A stretch of 64,000 nt of DNA from the NCBI GenBank assembly GCA_000469685.2, contig LS997564.1, forward strand, positions 17,387,615 to 17,451,614, written 5' to 3'. The position numbers and the translations under genes were made by a program. Source of the DNA: Haemonchus contortus. Taxonomy: Eukaryota > Nematoda > Chromadorea > Rhabditida > Trichostrongylidae. Of this stretch, positions 1-11,594 are shown piece after piece. The notes beneath the pieces were generated by a model. That model saw nothing but the letters and a program-made list of their open reading frames with translations, had not been told where the DNA came from and did not search any database. Within the stretch, counting starts at the first letter, position 1; each line of letters starts with the position of its first letter.

Positions 1-1096
1 TGCACTAGCCAAAAGCATGAATTCGGGTGACTGGGAAGCATCTGGGAGTTATGATAAAAAGGTAGTATAATTGAGCCTCATTCCCCTAAACGTGAGGGAG
101 CCCCCAACACGGTAGCGTTGTGTAGGGCCGCTAAGGAGAGGCCGCTGAAATTGGGGAAGAACTGTTACTCGGAACATGCGACAGCAGAGGCGTCGGCGGT
201 GTAGATGTCCTCGTCAACACACACTTGGTCATAAACTCGATTCGTACGGAAGCCTGACACCCTGGATCGGACGTTTAAGATTGAGAGGATGTGGCTCAAC
301 ACCAGCTCTCCAACAATCTTCGTGCCTATGCGCCAACATCGATCTTCAGAAAAGAGGAGCTGAAGGGGTTTTATTTAGGTCTGGAAAAAATCTACCAGAA
401 GTCCATGCTTTCTTCAAGGTCATCAGAGGTGATTTCAACGCCAGGATTGACTCCAAAACAACGGCTGAATAGCTACATATCGGTACCCATGGAACGGAAT
501 AGAATGAGCAGAGTGAAAGACTGTCCAACCAACAGAAAACGACAACCAACACTATCCGTAGCACATAACTCGCAGTTTCAGAAGTCCTCTCAATTTCAGA
601 CATCTAAGTCACCTGGTGGACAGTTTTATAGTGAATTAGATCAAGTCAACTTTAATCGGAAAAATCGGGTCTGACTGAAGTGGAGATCCTCTCATCTGCG
701 CTAGAATCTTGTGGAGAGAAAGTGAGAGAACCGCGGAGTTCGGAAAGTCGCAAGACTGTCATCAAAGTAAACCGATTCGATTCCCGTGAGGGTTTCTGGG
801 GAAAATCTCGTTATCGACAACGTCGACGACCGGCATGTCGAACATCTTCACGATATTGCTAGGAAATCAGAGAGTCTAAAAAACGCCGAGAGACGTCTTT
901 CTTCGAAGACTTTCGAGCTCAAGACAGCTTGTAATTGCGCGAGCCACAGTTATTCGTCAACTCCAAAATTGTGAAGCTATGCAGAGAAGCTATCAAGGAA
1001 GATCTGAAAAACCAAGATGACTTCCCTCGTCGTCTTGACTAACAGTTACTGCATCTCGAAAGACGATGGAGAAGGTCATCTACGACTTCTAATATA

Positions 1097-1667
1097 TTAG
1101 GTTGATGCATAATTATTGCGGATTTTTTCGCGGCTTCTTTTCTCTCGATAAAATTAAACTATTGAATTCGGGACTTTTGTAGAAATAATCTTCTCGCTTC
1201 TCTCGACAGAAATATGTCTAGAAAGTCATCTTCATATACGCCTGACTATGCTCTATCACTTCGAGAAATGTTGGAAGGCGGCCCACTCATAACGTGATCT
1301 CGATAAACTTCTTGGCTATGGATCAGTCAGCCAAAGCCGAACAAGGAATGGAATCTGCTTCTGCGGTCCCTATATTCACCAACGAATATGTACCTCTATG
1401 GATTACCACAACAATCGCCTTTTGAAGAATTGGTTAACGAACACAACTTCCGACGAAGTGGATGGCCTAATGGCCCGACGTCAAGGCGTGGACCACCTCT
1501 AGGAATCGAAACTTCTCTGCCTGTGAAATCCGACTGCCTAGCAAATGGGAAGCAATGCTCGGCGTAGATGGTGGGTATGTTCCGGAGCAATTATTTGCTA
1601 GATATTTCTATCGTTTCTTCAAGTAAAATTTGCGGAAAAAATCCGCAATAATTATGCATCAACCTAA
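1097..1667 (+). mobile_element. Non-autonomous mariner deletion derivative, copy 1
   Basis: A 571-bp element starts with TTAGGTTGATGCATAATTAT and ends with its inverted repeat. TA target duplications lie at 1095-1096 and 1668-1669. The ends resemble the Hsmar2/MADE1 group of mariners. Inside, an ATG at about 1214 opens the N-terminus MSRKSS, and near the right end a stretch resembles a mariner C-terminus (LPSKWEAMLGVDG). The central transposase, including the catalytic aspartates, is missing. The same arrangement occurs at 23231-23802. The element interrupts the RTE relic around 176-2450. Confidence 0.85.
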
Positions 1668-1700
1668 TACTAAAATCTTCTCGACATTCTGACTGCTTAA

Positions 1701-1937
1701 CCCATTAACGACCGCGTGGCCCGCCAGCGGGCCACACCCCTGTCTGTCCCAGTAGTATTTATATTATTTATCAAGTGATCTTATAATTTTTTCATGTTTT
1801 CAAGTATCAGCTAAGCTCACAGCCTTCTAGAGAATCTTGAGGCATCCTGGTCCAGGAATCGTTCATTTCCAACTTCAGTTATAAGAGAAATTAAAAGATA
1901 ATGTCAGGACAATATAAAAGGCGCGGTCGCCAACGGG
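1701..1937. mobile_element. piggyBac-like MITE with TTAA target duplication
   Basis: This 237-bp stretch is flanked by TTAA at 1697-1700 and 1938-1941. It begins CCCATTAACGACCGCG and ends with the imperfect inverted repeat CGCGGTCGCCAACGGG. CCC...GGG tips and TTAA duplications are the hallmarks of piggyBac elements. No coding sequence is present. It sits inside the RTE relic, whose reading resumes right after it. Confidence 0.75.
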
Positions 1938-2450
1938 TTAATTACCATCTCAGGCCAACTATCCCCGATCTACCTGCTGTCCGTAAACTGTAAAGTTCTC
2001 AAGCAAACCATCCGGAGGAGTAGTAAAACCAAAGAACGAAGCACATTTCTTTCTGCGCTAACCTTTTCCATACGGCATTCCTTTCTGCTTTGACATATTC
2101 CTCAGGAGCTTTGATTCTGCACTTCTCTGGGCTCATATAGCGCGAGACTGCACGGCGTCATTTTACAGAGCTATGTTAGGGATCTTCCTATACAGCAAGT
2201 GCAGAAGAACACATGGAGTCCCAAGCTCCGTCAACGAACGGAGGTCAGGATTGTAGGTTACGCTAAGGAATGGAAGAGTAGACGTGTGACTAGTTTGATA
2301 AGCTTTTCTTCTCAACGAAGGCAACTCAGTATAGTTGGTGAAAGGTATCACCGAAACTGCATGTAGAATGTGCACTATAAATTCAAAAATGGAAGATACC
2401 AGACCCGCGTACAAGTTGTGATTTTGCCAGTGAGGTAGATGACTCTGGCT

Positions 2451-3673
2451 TGTGGATGATTATCGATGCCTAACGTTTCCGAAGAGAAAACAACTGAGAG
2501 CTGTCGTTCATCTATCCTTCTATCTATGTCTTCGAAAAAAGGGACGCTCTTGAAGAGTTCGTAACGAACTATTCATAATTTACTTCTCTTATAATACATC
2601 ATCAGTGCGCTTCTGAAGACGTAACACTCGAAATATCGTATACCATCTGAATAGATTTGCGCGACCTTCTTTCAAAAATTTCAACTGAGCTCTTCTCGTT
2701 ATTTTACTTTGTAGCTAATTGTTCATCACAGCCATCTTCATTTCTTTTGAAATACGACAGAGTAATGGTAGCCACTTCCCCTGCCTCAGAGAGGCTTCTC
2801 TCCCCACGAGAAATGAGCAACACATAGCAGACTCACTTGCCATTCTTGCAAATAGCCAACTTATGATTTGAAAATCCTCTTGCGAGCTGCTCCATTTTCT
2901 CATTTTCAATGTTGTACCTTTCGTCACCCGCAACCTCACACGAGACAACGGCATGTAAGCATCCACAATATTTGAAGTACCTGGAATGGGAAGCCCGAGG
3001 TGTTTAGGAAGTTTGTACTTCAATACCTTATTGAATCAATTTTTCATGAGAAATGACGTTACATAATCAAAAGTCTCATTGTATAACAGTAATAACGACA
3101 TCTTATAATGGTGTTATTATCACTTGAAAACATTTGTGAGTACTACTCAATTCTTTGGTTGTCTATGCAACCGATTGACACTTTTTATCGTAGGCGTAAG
3201 CATCGGCACACCCTAAATACCACAGACGCTGCCCTGCTTATGCCAGCTCCCCTCTTTTTGGGTCCTGTGTCAAAGTTGTGTAGAGTGTGTCGGATATCGT
3301 ATTCAGGAAAGCATCATTCGTTCCAAAATTTGGGGGGGGGGGGGTTGAAACTAGAACTTAAAGATGGAAGAAAGCCCGGCGGCGTTAGCCGGGCGGTCCG
3401 ACCGTCTCTATATATGAAGTGGTAACTTTGTGTGTCTGTTTGTATGCCCGTTTTTGCGTCCTTACAAAAGTCTCGCAGGTACAATGAAGTTATGAAATGA
3501 AAAGTCAAGCGGTACTGTTCATATTAGTCAAACAAGTCGAAGGTAAGCGGCAGTGGGCATGTCGTGCACGCATTAGCGTGCATATCCCAGCTGGTTGCAT
3601 AATAACATTCCTTACGACAAATCCGCAGACTACTTTTTTTGTCCACGAATATAACTGAATGATTGTTAAGTTA
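2451..3673. other. No recognised gene; G tract and repeat fragment
   Basis: No coding sequence that I can identify. A 102-codon open stretch on the minus strand (2715-3023) has no recognisable motif. A run of 13 G lies at 3332-3344. From about 3360 to 3500 the sequence resembles part of the large foldback repeat at 5100-6055 and 21110-21740 (a GCCCGGCGnnnTAGnCGGGCG hairpin followed by a TATATATGAAG segment). Confidence 0.4.
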
Positions 3674-4935
3674 TTAGGTTGAGTCATAAGTCCTCGGACA
3701 AATTGGCAATGATAATCTTTATCTTGCAAATTTTAAACGACACTAGCGAATCATTTGAAATATGCCCCATTGGCATCGATGGTCTTCCGCCAATGCTTGG
3801 ACAAATCGTAGATGCCCTTACTTAAGAACGCTGGGAGCTGACCCTTGGAGAACTGCACCAGTGCCATTTTCATGTCGTCGCGGGTTTGAAAGTCTTGACC
3901 ATCCAGATGACGTTGAAGATGGGGAAAAAGGTGGTAATCCGAGGGATCCAAGTCTGAGAAACATGGTTGGTGTGGTAAACTTGTCCTGCCGAAATTCGTC
4001 AGTTCAGATTTGGTCGCTCTTGCAATGTGAGGGCGAGCGTTGTCGTGCTGGAAGTGGATTTTGTGCTGCTGTGGACGTGTAGCTATGGGATTCGCCTTCA
4101 AATTCCTCAGTTGCGTAATGTAGACGAGTGCGGTCACTGTGCATCCTTCGTCTAGCAGCTCCCATTATTCGACACGGAGAGCGCTCCACCAGAATCAGAG
4201 CATAACCTCCTTGGCGTGTACGTTGGGTTTGGGGGAGTCTTCTGCATCCGCACCTTTGTCAATCCATTGAGCACGCCGGTGAACGTTAGAGTAGAGGTTC
4301 GACTTCACACCCCTGGTGACTAGGTACTCGAGCCACGTGTGGTGCCCTTGAGGGTGAGGAGAGAAAGTGCCACGTCGTCGCGGCGGCCTATGTCATACTG
4401 CTTCAAAGCATGAGGCATCTATGGACCGAGCTTTCGCACCTTGTCGATTGACTTCAACTCACGAAGAACTGTGGACTGACTTCCCAAGGGTGGCTGCCAC
4501 TTCACGAGTAGTTTGATACAAATCGGCTCCCTCCTGGCTCCGCAGCACCTTCAAATCCAACTTCATTGAGCGTCCCGGACGGACTTCGTTTTCGACGGAA
4601 TAGTCTCCCGATGTGAACTTCTGATGCAACTTGTAAATTGTACACCTCCTGCTTGTGAACGTCCTTCATACCTCTATCGATTGCCGCGGGTTCATGGCCA
4701 GATAAAAAAATAAATATGATGGTGTTGCGGATGTGGAGTTGCGACGGCTTGAAATCATGAGGCATAGTTGCTGGGAAGGAAACAATTAGGTGCCTTCTCC
4801 AGTGTGCGTTCGGAAGAGCTTTCCATACTCTATCTAACAATGCCTCGCACGTTCATTTTCGTCACCTCTCTCAAGAGTTATGATCGCTAGAAGCCATCAC
4901 TATCATTTTGTCCGAGGACTTATGACTCAACCTAA
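3674..4935 (-). mobile_element. Full-length mariner element, inactive (copy A)
   Basis: The element is 1262 bp long with 29-bp inverted repeats beginning TTAGGTTGAGTCATAAGTCC and TA duplications at 3672-3673 and 4936-4937. The transposase runs on the minus strand. The C-terminal 128 codons are open (4137-3751) and contain HDNARPH and, 34 residues later, the aspartate of DPSDYHLF, the D,D34D spacing of mariner. The region of the first catalytic aspartate reads VTRGVKS where active mariners have VTGDEKW, so that aspartate is lost. In-frame stops follow (VML-stop-FWW and E-stop-WELL). The element cannot encode active transposase. Copy B at 34056-35317 has the same length and shares these lesions. 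Confidence 0.92.
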
Positions 4936-5099
4936 TACAAATGATTGATTTATATTAGGTTGGAAGAGCTGTGAATACATGATACAACTTTCAGAAATCC
5001 GGATTAGATAATCACGTAGTTCTGAGTTTAATTTGAAATGTGGGTGGGTTTGAAGCAGAATTGTTCGGGCTAAAGAGTTCCTAGCCTCCTGTAATTCCG

Positions 5100-6055
5100 T
5101 TTTGGATTCCGAATATTTACCTATAAGGCAGTGACTTGGTGTGTCGATTTGTGTGTGGGTCTGTTTGCCGGTTTGCCTGACTGTATATTGCCTGACTGTC
5201 CACCGTAAAACATTATGATTGCGATTGAGGTAGTGATATGGAGAACCCTGCTCTATCCTACATTCTTTTCCTATATATGAAGCAGCAACGTGGTAGGAAG
5301 GTTAGCGGAGTAGAGTAAGTACAGCGCAGTGAAGTGAGAGTGAGAAGTAAAGGTCTTACGCCGGGCCTCATTCCTTACTTTTACCAAGTAGTTAGAAAGT
5401 GTAGTTGGGGAATGGGGCATTGCTTTTATCCAACACTGAGGGCTGAAGTGCAGAGGAGGGGTAGAGGATTGTACTTAAAACCGTTCTAGGCGAAAGAATA
5501 TGGTTTCAAGCTAAGCCTCAGTAGGGGAGGACCGGCAAAGTAGGGATGGGGTGAGTACCTCGTGCAAAAAGCTCGGATGGGGTATGAGTTGAATATTCAA
5601 TAGACTCACCCACCTCGATATCCCTTCCCTCCCAGAGCTCAGATCAAAAATATGTATCTTCTCGGCTGAGGAACGTTATTGACCACAATTATGGGCCAAC
5701 CTCCTTATGTTGAAATTATGTAGAAAAAAAGCGGAGTTCTCTCAACTGCGTTATCATCCCTGATTTTTGTATAGACATACATATGTAGCACGATGCCATA
5801 CAGATCGCAATCTTAGTTTTGAAGTGCCCATTTCACTTTTTCACTTCACATCACTTACTTCACTCCGCAGTACTTACACTACTCCAGTAACCTTCCCACC
5901 GAGTTACTGCTTTACATATAAGATCCTACATTCCCTCTGCACTCAAACCCTCACTGTTGAATGAAAGCAATGCCCTCCTCTTGTAGTTCAGATTTCTAAC
6001 CTTTTTGTAAAAGTGTGGAGTGAGGCCCTATGTAAGCCGAGCGACCCGACTGGTA
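5100..6055. repeat. Large foldback repeat, copy 1
   Basis: The left part (about 5110-5420) and right part (about 5770-6055) are imperfect inverted repeats of each other. For example, the stretch around GCGCAGTGAAGTGAG (5325-5340) pairs with CACTTCACTCCGCAG (5855-5875), and both arms carry the GAGGCCCGGCGTAAG-type segment near their ends (5355-5375 in reverse, 6010-6035 forward). The same sequences recur at 21110-21740 and in part at 3360-3500. No coding sequence is present. This looks like a non-autonomous foldback element; exact ends and target duplication are not resolved. Confidence 0.6.
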
Positions 6056-6074
6056 CACATATATATTGTACATA

Positions 6075-6600
6075 CAGTAGCGCTCAAAAGTGTTCGGTGA
6101 AATGCTTTGACGCTTTTTCGTTGATAACTTTTTTGTTAGTAGACCAAATCGGGCAAAATTTGGAAATGTTTAACTAGAGCATATTTCACCCTACCCAACA
6201 CTATTTGACCGCAAAGCTGCAACATTCACAGATAGAGCAAGGTGTTTGTTGCGGTAGCAGATTTTGCTAAAACTAAAGTTGCTGACGTCTGCACTTATTC
6301 CCACCTTATGTGCGTTTTTCTCATCTATGGTGTTCGGCTTTACCGCTCGTACATTTTAGACATGACAAAAAGGAAAGAGATTCTAGAAAGATCATCATCT
6401 GTATTTGCAGTCGATTTTATTTTCATGCCCTTTGGAATATCTGGAACATGATCAGATTGCTGGTTAATAGGGGTAAATATTCACAATACACCCACGCTCC
6501 AAATATAGAAATTTCGCACTATTAGATCCAGTAGGAAAGGAGTTACGACTGAAAAGTACGGCTAAAGAACCATTTCACCGAAGACTTTTGAGCGCTACTG
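6075..6600. mobile_element. Tc1-like MITE
   Basis: A 526-bp element is bounded by TA at 6073-6074 and 6601-6602. It starts CAGTAGCGCTCAAAAGTGTT and ends with the near-perfect inverted copy AAGACTTTTGAGCGCTACTG. CAGT ends with TA duplications are typical of Tc1-like transposons. The interior has no transposase motifs; its short open stretches are uninformative. Confidence 0.8.
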
Positions 6601-6602
6601 TA

Positions 6603-7788
6603 TATTCCATGCCCTCCGGGAGTATCCCCGCGCCATCCACCTACTGATTGTGAGTTTTCATCGCCAACAACATTAGGGTAAATACTCTTTTACTGGTTTT
6701 GAAAAATCTTGTCCTGCCGATGCAAGATTGCTTTGATTTTGCCGTTGATGTTCTACCGCATCGCTTCGGGCAACAAAATGAACAAATGAATAAATATAAA
6801 AAGCAGAACATCGTATGAGCTGAGTAATATAAATGTTCCTCAGAAAGTGACCTTTATGTATCACCTCTATTACTTCTGCTGTATCATTCGTTCGTTGACA
6901 TAGCAGGAATTTAATGGGTGCATTGGAATTTTTGCAGAGTACAAGGGAAATATTTCTCTTCCCGCGTGTAGGCCCCTCGATATGAGATGGTTTTAATGTG
7001 TGGTTAAAAGGATTGTTAACGGTTTTGTAATCTCGACAGAAGAGTGGCTTCCCTTTATTGTTTTCTTAGTAATGGCAAAGTTTTGAAGATCTCCGCGATA
7101 AATGGGGCGCTGATAAAAGCTGATATATCGACATGCTCAATAGAACACACGGAAACCCAGATCCGATCTAACTTTTGAGTGATACACCTGAGTTGAGTAA
7201 GTTCTCCATTGATCTGTGCTCAATGAATGACTATTGCTACCAACCCTCAATTTTTTTACGTGAAAATCCTAGTGAACAGCTGTTGTTAAGCGGAACAAGT
7301 AAGACAACAGCGGGCAGTAACAGGCTATTAACAAGTTGCCGTCAGAAATCCATGCACTCTCTTCAAAACGAATAACGCTCTCACTTCGACCATAACGAAA
7401 ATAGCGACGCCCACTACAGTTTTTTAACGTAAATTTTTCGATGATTTCAAAACTTACATGACACTTGGCTTTTTAGGAGCCATATAGTATATAAGTTTGC
7501 GGGTGCTCTCCTTTTGCGTGGGGTAATCGCCAGCATTTTTAATCTCTGAGCATGTTCTACATCCCGTCAGACCTACAATCAATCACAGCCAGCAGTTCTT
7601 ATGATCAAGAAATTATCAATCATCCAAAAAAATCCCTATATAACAAGATCGATTCAGTGAATAATGAAAACATATCACCATCCATACCAAAGTAATCTCT
7701 GCAGACATCCTCATCGCCTTGATCTTCGCCATTACCGCCATATCTGTCCTCCTGAACACGGTGGCAAAGCGTTACCTTCCTTTATTTA
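6603..7788. other. No recognised gene
   Basis: No feature identified. Just before the next mariner, 7709-7788 reads as a short hydrophobic segment (ISADILIALIFAITAISVLL) that could be a remnant membrane-spanning exon cut by the insertion at 7789. There is no further support for a gene. Confidence 0.3.
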
Positions 7789-9057
7789 TTAGGTTGTAAG
7801 GGAAGTTCTGGCCGTTTTTTTTTCAAAACGTTATAACTCATCTCAAAGTGAACATTTTTATTCATGAGCCCCATTCGATTCTACACATGTTTGCCAACGT
7901 GATACAAGCCTATCTGTTCCATTCTTATAAAAGTCCGGAGGCCTGGATTCCAAAAACTCGAGAGAGGCAGCTCCCACGTCGCCTTGATTTTTGAATACTC
8001 GTTCCTTTAAAAAGCTGTTTAGATGTTTGAATAAATGGTAGACAGTTGGTGATAGGTCTGGTGAGTAGGGTGGATGAGGAAGAGCTTCGATTCGCAGCTC
8101 GTTCAACTTCTGGAAGACAATTCGTGATACATGTGGTTGCGCATTGTCGTGTAGGAAGCAGTCGACCATGGCGACTGACTAGTGCTGGCTGCATTTGCCC
8201 CAGTTTCGTGTACTTCTTGTGAATTTGATCACAATTTGACTGTACGGTAATGGTTTGACCTGGAGGAAGATCCATGGTGGATCAATCCATGGTTGGACCA
8301 CCAAACTGTGACCATTGTCTTCGTGACGTGTAAACTTGGTTTAGGAAATTTTTCGGAGGCTCATCCACACCCACCCATGGAGCAGAACGCTTCCTGTTAT
8401 CATACAGGATCCATTTCTCATCACACGTTACAATACATGGAGGAAAGTCTCAACATCATTTCTTCTCAACAGCGAACTTGAAACCTCTGAGCGCTTCAGT
8501 TGTTGCTGCTCCGTGAAATCGTGTGGCACCCACTTGTCAAGCTCCTTCACCATTTCAAGCAGCTCGAGATGGTCAGCGACGACTGTGTGGGAGACACCCA
8601 TCTTCTTGGCAATCTCGCTCAAAAGTTAACGTCGATCTTCTTCGACTGCTCTTAGCAAAACATCGTGATCAGCTAACGATGATCGACCAACTCGCTCTTC
8701 GTCTTCCACTGTCCCGTCTCCACTTCTAAACTTCTGAAACCAGCGACGAACCGTTCGCTCCGATGCATTGCCTTCTTCCCATACAACGTTGATGTTTGTG
8801 GCTGCATCCTTCGCAGTCGACCAATTTTGAACTCGCGAAGTAAAACCGTTCAAAAAGCAGTCTTATCCATTCTGCCAAAAAAACCTCCTAAGGACTCCAA
8901 AACCCTACAGACTTTGAGGAAAGCGCTATGACAGAAAGAGCAACTAGAGACTTATCTAAGGAACACAATATGTCGATTAGTCTGAATGGACAGCCGCCAA
9001 AATTTGAATTCATATGGCGCGTGCTTGGGAACGGCCAGAACTTTCCTTACAACCTAA
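7789..9057 (-). mobile_element. Full-length mariner of the Hsmar1/SETMAR type, inactive (copy C)
   Basis: The element is 1269 bp long with inverted repeats beginning TTAGGTTGTAAGG (complement near 9040-9057) and TA duplications at 7787-7788 and 9058-9059. On the minus strand, fragments give a whole mariner transposase in broken frames. The N-terminal helix-turn-helix part contains ERTVRRWFQKFRSGD and EDEERVGR (about 8850-8630). A second segment has DKWVPHDFTE and FEVSSSLLRRN-like sequence (8622-8430). TCDEKW follows with the first aspartate intact (about 8420), then PYSPDLSP near the end. The second aspartate (HDNAQPH) is present, but 34 residues later the third reads TVY instead of TDY. Frameshifts and the aspartate-to-valine change make it inactive. 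Confidence 0.9.
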
Positions 9058-9059
9058 TA

Positions 9060-9394
9060 CATCGCCATCAGAAACCCTCTTTTCATAACCCACTGCTCTA
9101 TAATACCATGCTCATAAGTTATCATTAGTCCCAAGACTCGTGTAACATCATTGACTGATGACATCATTCAGAAAAAAACCAGCCCGCGAGAACGAGCAAA
9201 ATATGTTACGGTAGCAAAATAAATGTGGTGTAAAAACTGCAACCCGAATCGGTACATGGGAAGATCAACTATCAGCTATCTAGTATGGATCGCCCCAACA
9301 GGACGAACGTTCCGACATAGCCGCTTCCACACTAACTTCAGCTAGAAGACGGCTCGGATACTCGTTGTTTGCGGCACGTAAGCTGGTGTAGGTA
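9060..9394. other. No recognised gene
   Basis: Nothing identified between the mariner and the foldback element. Confidence 0.3.
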
Positions 9395-9630
9395 AATTCA
9401 CCCAATTCTGGATGGACGCGACAAACCGCGCGGCGAAAGGCATGGTGATTTAATCGACTTTGGCGCCTATCATTGGGGCACAAATCTGAAGTAGATTGGA
9501 TAAGTACGGTCATATGATGCTACTTATCTACCCTACTCGAAACCCGTGCCCCAGTGATAGGCGCCAGAGTCGTTTAAATCACCACGAATTTCGTCGCGCA
9601 GTTTGTCGCGTCCATCCAGAATTGAGTGAA
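9395..9630. mobile_element. MULE-type foldback MITE, copy 1
   Basis: Two arms of about 110 bp (9395-9505 and 9518-9630) are inverted copies of each other. Both carry the family core GGCGCCTATCATTGGGGCAC or its variant, and the GCGCGGCGAA/TTCGTCGCGC segment. The element has no coding sequence. It is the most diverged of four copies (others at 9995, 24979 and 58111), and I could not find a convincing target duplication. Confidence 0.7.
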
Positions 9631-9994
9631 TGTTCCGTCCCTCCACGTGAGTTCTTCGAGCAGTTCCACCCCGAGCTCTTTTTTTCTCACTGGTGCATTG
9701 GACTGCGTTCGTAGGCCAATCGGAAACGGAGATAAGATGTTCATTTTCATTTTTCCAGCACTAGTCTTGATGTTCAGCCATTTGTAAGCAGGTGTACGGA
9801 CAACTAGGGATGATGATAAATCCTCATCAGCATCCTCTCGAGAGTGTCCATTATGATGATGTGCAAGTTAATTCTGATACCCTTCTTGATGCAAATAGGC
9901 GATATTGGTCTCATTCCACAAACTCCGGCCGAAACCATCATGAAAAAAGAAAATGGCTGCAAAAAACGATTCGACCTTTATCAAATGCTTCGGC

Positions 9995-10254
9995 GGGGGA
10001 CGGTACGAACGTGCGTCCGAGGATGCGCGCGGCAACTTGCGCGGCGAAGTTCGTGATGATTTGTACGACTCTGACGCCAACTTTCGGGGCACAATTTCAA
10101 AGTAGAGTAGTTAAGTAGAGTCAGATGATCCTTCGGATCTACTCTACTTCAAATTTGGGCCCCAACGACAGGCGATAAAGTCGTTCAAATCGTTACGAAC
10201 TTCGCCGCGCAATTTGTCGCGCGCATCCTCGGACGCACGTTCGTACACATACCC
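9995..10254. mobile_element. MULE-type foldback MITE, copy 2, with 9-bp target duplication
   Basis: A 260-bp palindromic element starts GGGGGACGGTACGAACG and ends CGTTCGTACACATACCC. It is flanked by a perfect 9-bp direct repeat TGCTTCGGC at 9986-9994 and 10255-10263. GGG...CCC tips and a 9-bp duplication match the complete Mutator-like element at 11595-16002. The arms meet near 10135. No coding sequence is present. Confidence 0.85.
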
Positions 10255-10263
10255 TGCTTCGGC

Positions 10264-11594
10264 ACTCGTAATGGCCACATGTGTGTGTTCTGAGATCTGC
10301 ACATTTATTCTTTGCTGAACAAATTTCCGTCGATGGAAAGTTTGTCAAAACGCTCAAACTTTATCTGTGATTGACGTCCGAACTCCATCTGGATACAGTG
10401 CTAATTGCTCGAAGAAGGCGATCAACAGCTCGTGCACTTTCATCGTGTGAGTAGTCAACGTGATCGCATGGTGGTTGGCATCCCCTTTCCGTTTGAAGTT
10501 GGGGATAATAGTATCAAGAGTAGACTAGGCAAGAAGATTCTCTCTTGAATGGTCACGGTACTCAAGAACTGAATGAGCCATCTAATCGCGAACATCTTTT
10601 ATGCCTGAACCCTTTTATGACCATGGCACCCTCCGGTTGGGGCCACCATGTTTTTTCCTTTATTTGCACAATTGAAACTTATTTAGTATTTTCATATTTA
10701 TTAGCAAACTTCATCTTATTCATATTCAATATGAACCACGTGAATATTTTATAGGAGCTTATTCATTACAAACGTATACAGTCAATGAAGTAGTACTGAA
10801 AAGGTTTGGATACTTTAGCAACATTTGTGTGTGTCCTGGAAGCATTGGAAGCAGTAAATAGAATACCTGATCTGTTATTATGTGACCACGCGGTCGATCT
10901 CTTCATCCTCAAGTTCCTTGGATGTTATACGATTCCCTACTGCCTACACTATTACCAAAATTCTAACCTACATGCTTCCAAACCCGAAGTGCAATTCCAA
11001 GCCTCAGTTTTATATAAATTAAAATAAGATCTGATTTTTCTGTTATGTGGAAGTATTGCTAAGGTTATTAGATCAGAGAAAGGAGTTCCTCCTGGGACCA
11101 TGGCACCCACCGATGGGCGCCAGTCAAGCACGAAAGGAAGGAGGCGTGGTCCCATGGGCGCGTCACGTCGAAATAGGCATTGTCGTCAAAGGGTTAATTG
11201 GTACCCATCAAGAACTATTGCTTTCCCCACCTGCGTCTTTCCTAATGGCTCGAAAGCCAGTCTTCGTGGTGGGAGTCTTTGTCGAAGACCCTTTCGTTAT
11301 AATCTTTCCGCCTGTGTTTGATATCAGCTGGTTTTCTCGAGGTTGAACCGCCACCATTCCTTACAAAGCTTACTACCCCGATGCATAAAATCCAATGAAA
11401 AAGCAAGCCAGTCAAAGAAAAATATCGCGTCCTATCGATTGGCGGGAGGCGGGGTGAGTACGGTAATTGCAGTGACATTTGCCGCATGCCGCAAGGGAGA
11501 ATGCCGCGATAGGGGAGAAGTTCCGTTACCCGTGGTCCTAGCCAGCAGGAAAAGAAAGGAGTTATTGATTTCTCGACAATAGAGGACGTCCAGT
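10264..11594. other. No recognised gene
   Basis: No coding sequence identified. A stretch at 11095-11160 contains GGACCATGGCACCCACCGAT and its near-inverted partner GGTCCCATGGGCGCG, a weak hairpin. The 3' part runs into the target site of the MULE. Confidence 0.3.

Larger units (their letters stand above)
176..2450 (+). mobile_element. Decayed RTE-type non-LTR retrotransposon, interrupted by two insertions
   Basis: Short open stretches in shifting frames match, in order, the endonuclease and reverse-transcriptase polyprotein of the RTE family common in hookworm genomes. An endonuclease motif GDFNARI lies near 430-455. SPGGQFYSELDQ follows near 610-640, then HLHDIARKSESLKNAERRLS near 845-905 and LCREAIKEDL near 980-1010. 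After two inserted DNA elements (1097-1667 and 1701-1937) the match resumes at 1942 and reaches the C-terminal region near 2140-2400 (RAMLGI, then LRQRTEVRIVGYAKEW in another frame). The catalytic reverse-transcriptase core (the FADD-box region) is not visible, so a large internal part is gone. Stops and frameshifts are frequent and the copy is dead. The family assignment rests on recalled motif order, not on a search. Confidence 0.8.
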
